DNA of 64,000 nucleotides, from assembly GCF_004365705.1 (NCBI RefSeq), contig NZ_SOBN01000002.1:868001-932000 (forward strand), given 5' to 3'. The notes under the pieces are model-generated. The model did not search any database. It saw nothing but the letters and a program-made list of their open reading frames with translations, and had not been told where the DNA came from. Source of the DNA: Streptomyces sp. 846.5. GTDB taxonomy: Bacteria; Actinomycetota; Actinomycetes; Streptomycetales; Streptomycetaceae. The number at the start of each line of letters is the position of its first letter. Within the stretch, counting starts at the first letter, position 1. A program made the translations under genes and the position numbers. Shown one piece after another: positions 62,231-64,000 of this stretch.

Positions 62231-62282
62231 GTAGCCGACTATCGGATTGGTAGTTGACTATCGCTTTGATAGTAGACTCTCG
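62231..62282. promoter_or_regulatory. Three tandem operators between tetR and MMPL gene
   Basis: GTAGCCGACTATCG (62231), GTAGTTGACTATCG (62250) and ATAGTAGACTCTCG (62269), each exactly 19 bp apart. Each has TAGT-nn-ACTA-like dyad symmetry. Position fits control of both divergent genes. Confidence 0.7.
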
Positions 62283-62334
62283 CTTCATCGCCCGGCTCGG
62301 CCCGGCCAAGCCGTGACAGACAAGGGAGAGCTCT

Positions 62335-64000
62335 GTGTCCGTTCTGCTGTACCGCCTGGGCAGGTTCGCCTACGGCAAGCCCTGGTACGTCATCGGCGGC
62401 TGGCTGGCCGTGGTGGCGTCCGTGGTGGCGCTCCTGGTGGTCAACCCCGTCAGGCTCAGCAACGAGGTGCGTATCGACGGCACCCCGTCCCAGCAGGTGA
62501 TCGACGATCTGGCCAAAACGCTGCCGGAGGCGTCCGGCGGCCAGGGCCTGCTCCTCTTCAAGGCCCCGCAGGGGGCTCGCATCGACGACGCGAAGGTCCA
62601 CGCCGCGCTCCTGACGGCGGTGGACGCCGTCTACCGCCACGACCACGTCATCGACACCCGGAAGGTCCTCGCCCAAGAAGTCGCCAAGGGCGCAAACAGC
62701 CCACTGCTGCAGGCCCAGGCGGCAGTGGCGAAGGCCGCAGGCAAGCCGGCCTCGGGCCCGACGCCCGCCCCGCTCCGGTCGCACGGGCAGCCCGTCCCGG
62801 GCGTGATCGTCTCCGCCGACGGCTCCACGGCTCTGATGCAGTTCCAGTTCGACGAGCAGACCTACGAGCTCCCCTCCGGGACGATCGACAGCACCGTCAA
62901 GGCCGCGGAACAGCGAGCCACCCGTGGCGGCCTGGAGGTCCTGCCATCCGCGTCGATGATGGAGATACCCGAGATCGTCGGCGTCGGAGAGATCGCCGGC
63001 GTCGCCGTCGCGGCCCTCGTCCTGCTGATCACCCTCGGGTCGGTGGTGGCCGCGGGCCTGCCCCTGGTCATCGCCCTCGTCGGGGTCACCGTGGGAGTCG
63101 GCGGCGCCTTCACCCTCTCCACCGTGTTCGAGATCCACTCCCTCGCCGCTGTACTGGCCCTGATGCTGGGGCTGGCCGTCGGCATCGACTACGCGCTGTT
63201 CGTCGTCAACCGGGAACGCAGGCTGATCCTGGACGACGGCCTGGACGCGCACGAAGCGACCGCCCGGGCGATCGGCACCGCCGGGAGCGCGGTCTTCTTC
63301 GCCGGCAGCACCGTCATCATCGCCCTCGCCGGACTCCTGGTCATCCGGATCGCCCTGCTCTCCACCATGGCCGTCGTGGCCGCCGCCACCATCGCGATCG
63401 CCGTACTGCTCGCCCTGACCCTGCTGCCCGCCCTGCTGGGGCTGGTCAGGGAACGGATCTGCGCCGCCCGGATCCGGCGCGCGACGCAGCACCGCACGTC
63501 GGCCGCCGGGCCCGGACGGGCCACCCGCTGGGGAAGGCTCCTGGTCCGTCACCGGTACGCCGCCCTCGTGGCCGCGATCCTGATACCCGCGATCCTGGCC
63601 GTGCCCGCCGCCGGCATGAAACTGGGTCTGCCCTCAGGCGCCAGCTACAACCCCGACGCCGGACAGCGCCGCAGCTACGAAATGACCAGTAAGGCTTACG
63701 GCCCGGGCTACAACGGCCCCCTCCTGGTCGCCGTCGACTCCACCGCGAACAGCCGGCCCCTCACGCCGGAGACGCTCGCCGCGGTGACCTCCGAACTGGG
63801 GGAGACCAAGGGCGCCACCTCGGTCTCCCTGGCGGGGATGAACAAGACCGGTACGACCGCCATCCTCAGTCTCGTACCCGGCAGCGGTCCGAACGACGAC
63901 GCGACCAAGGACCTGGTCACCGCGGTGCGGGAGAAGAGCGCGCGGATCGGCCGGGCGCACGGCGCCACCATCGGCATCACCGGATTCACCGCCCTCGCGA
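62335..64000 (+). CDS. MMPL-family RND transporter (3' end outside window)
   Basis: 555 codons are visible and no stop is reached. An N-terminal helix (WYVIGGWLAVVASVVALLVV) precedes a large extracytoplasmic loop, then five helices including GLAVGIDYALFVVNRERR, the diagnostic MMPL motif with its proton-relay Asp-Tyr, and a sixth helix starts the second repeat (LVRHRYAALVAAILIPAIL). MMPL proteins export lipids or drugs by proton motive force. GTG 62335 has AGGGAG six bases upstream. The divergent TetR and the three operators suggest substrate-induced expression. Confidence 0.92.
   Translation, partial: MSVLLYRLGRFAYGKPWYVIGGWLAVVASVVALLVVNPVRLSNEVRIDGTPSQQVIDDLAKTLPEASGGQGLLLFKAPQGARIDDAKVHAALLTAVDAVYRHDHVIDTRKVLAQEVAKGANSPLLQAQAAVAKAAGKPASGPTPAPLRSHGQPVPGVIVSADGSTALMQFQFDEQTYELPSGTIDSTVKAAEQRATRGGLEVLPSASMMEIPEIVGVGEIAGVAVAALVLLITLGSVVAAGLPLVIALVGVTVGVGGAFTLSTVFEIHSLAAVLALMLGLAVGIDYALFVVNRERRLILDDGLDAHEATARAIGTAGSAVFFAGSTVIIALAGLLVIRIALLSTMAVVAAATIAIAVLLALTLLPALLGLVRERICAARIRRATQHRTSAAGPGRATRWGRLLVRHRYAALVAAILIPAILAVPAAGMKLGLPSGASYNPDAGQRRSYEMTSKAYGPGYNGPLLVAVDSTANSRPLTPETLAAVTSELGETKGATSVSLAGMNKTGTTAILSLVPGSGPNDDATKDLVTAVREKSARIGRAHGATIGITGFTALA

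Noticed and set aside
1..64000. CRISPR arrays, tRNA/rRNA genes, PKS or NRPS genes
   Set aside because: None was found: no regularly spaced repeats beyond the operators described, no cloverleaf-like sequences recognised, and the giant protein has no carrier or condensation motifs.

Overview
The window is high-GC actinomycete chromosome. Strongly biased third codon positions, frequent GTG starts, translational coupling by ATGA/GTGA overlaps, and the gene families present (SepF paralogue, SNF2/SWIM pair, MerR/Mop-regulated mod operon, many TetR-MFS pairs, a giant multidomain toxin-like protein) point to Streptomycetaceae (Streptomyces, Kitasatospora or Streptacidiphilus). The genus cannot be decided from the sequence. 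No tRNA, rRNA, CRISPR array or replication origin was seen.

Left part (1-24.9 kb) is compact. It opens with the last 2885 codons of a giant polymorphic-toxin-like protein (snapalysin-type HExxH site, degenerate Fic motif, ExoY/CyaA/edema-factor-like nucleotidyl cyclase block, OmpA-like tail). Convergent to it is a Tcmp/LCMT-type methyltransferase, then a molybdate uptake operon (HTH-Mop regulator, modA, modB, modC). Next come an MFS exporter, a SepF-like protein, a SNF2 helicase coupled to a SWIM-finger protein, a TetR/14-TM MFS efflux pair, a PIG-L deacetylase, a truncated D-Ala-D-Ala carboxypeptidase, a Gfo/Idh oxidoreductase and a flavin reductase.

An IS66 element (24.9-26.5 kb) and a frameshifted AbiEii-type nucleotidyltransferase mark entry into accessory DNA. 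Between 27.6 and 37.5 kb lies a complete aldoxime-nitrile catabolic cluster: AraC regulator, amidase, cobalt nitrile hydratase beta and alpha, its activator, a Cys-rich 2Fe-2S-like protein, aldoxime dehydratase, acyl-CoA synthetase and a NiCoT cobalt permease. Together these can take an aldoxime through nitrile, amide and acid to an acyl-CoA, with dedicated cobalt uptake.

The right part (37.6-62.2 kb) is a mosaic of duplicated, decaying and IS-broken genes (IS3 and IS30 pieces; SDR, NmrA, TetR, MFS, SpoIIE and DUF3533-type remnants). It is tied together by one recurring 14-bp palindrome, AAACCGATCGGTTT. It occurs 14 times (six pairs, two singles). In the pairs one copy sits inside the spacer of a TTGCnn/TACnnT promoter and the second lies about 24 bp downstream. 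The promoters drive SDRs, an Fe-S protein plus DUF3533 membrane protein operon, an NmrA protein and an MFS pump, and three TetR genes plus a TetR remnant accompany them. This looks like an uncharacterised local TetR regulon and is the most unusual system in the window.

A collapsed LacI-controlled sugar/inositol-type operon (53.2-57.3 kb) and a TetR/MMPL pair (61.5 kb to the right edge, MMPL cut by the window) complete the layout.
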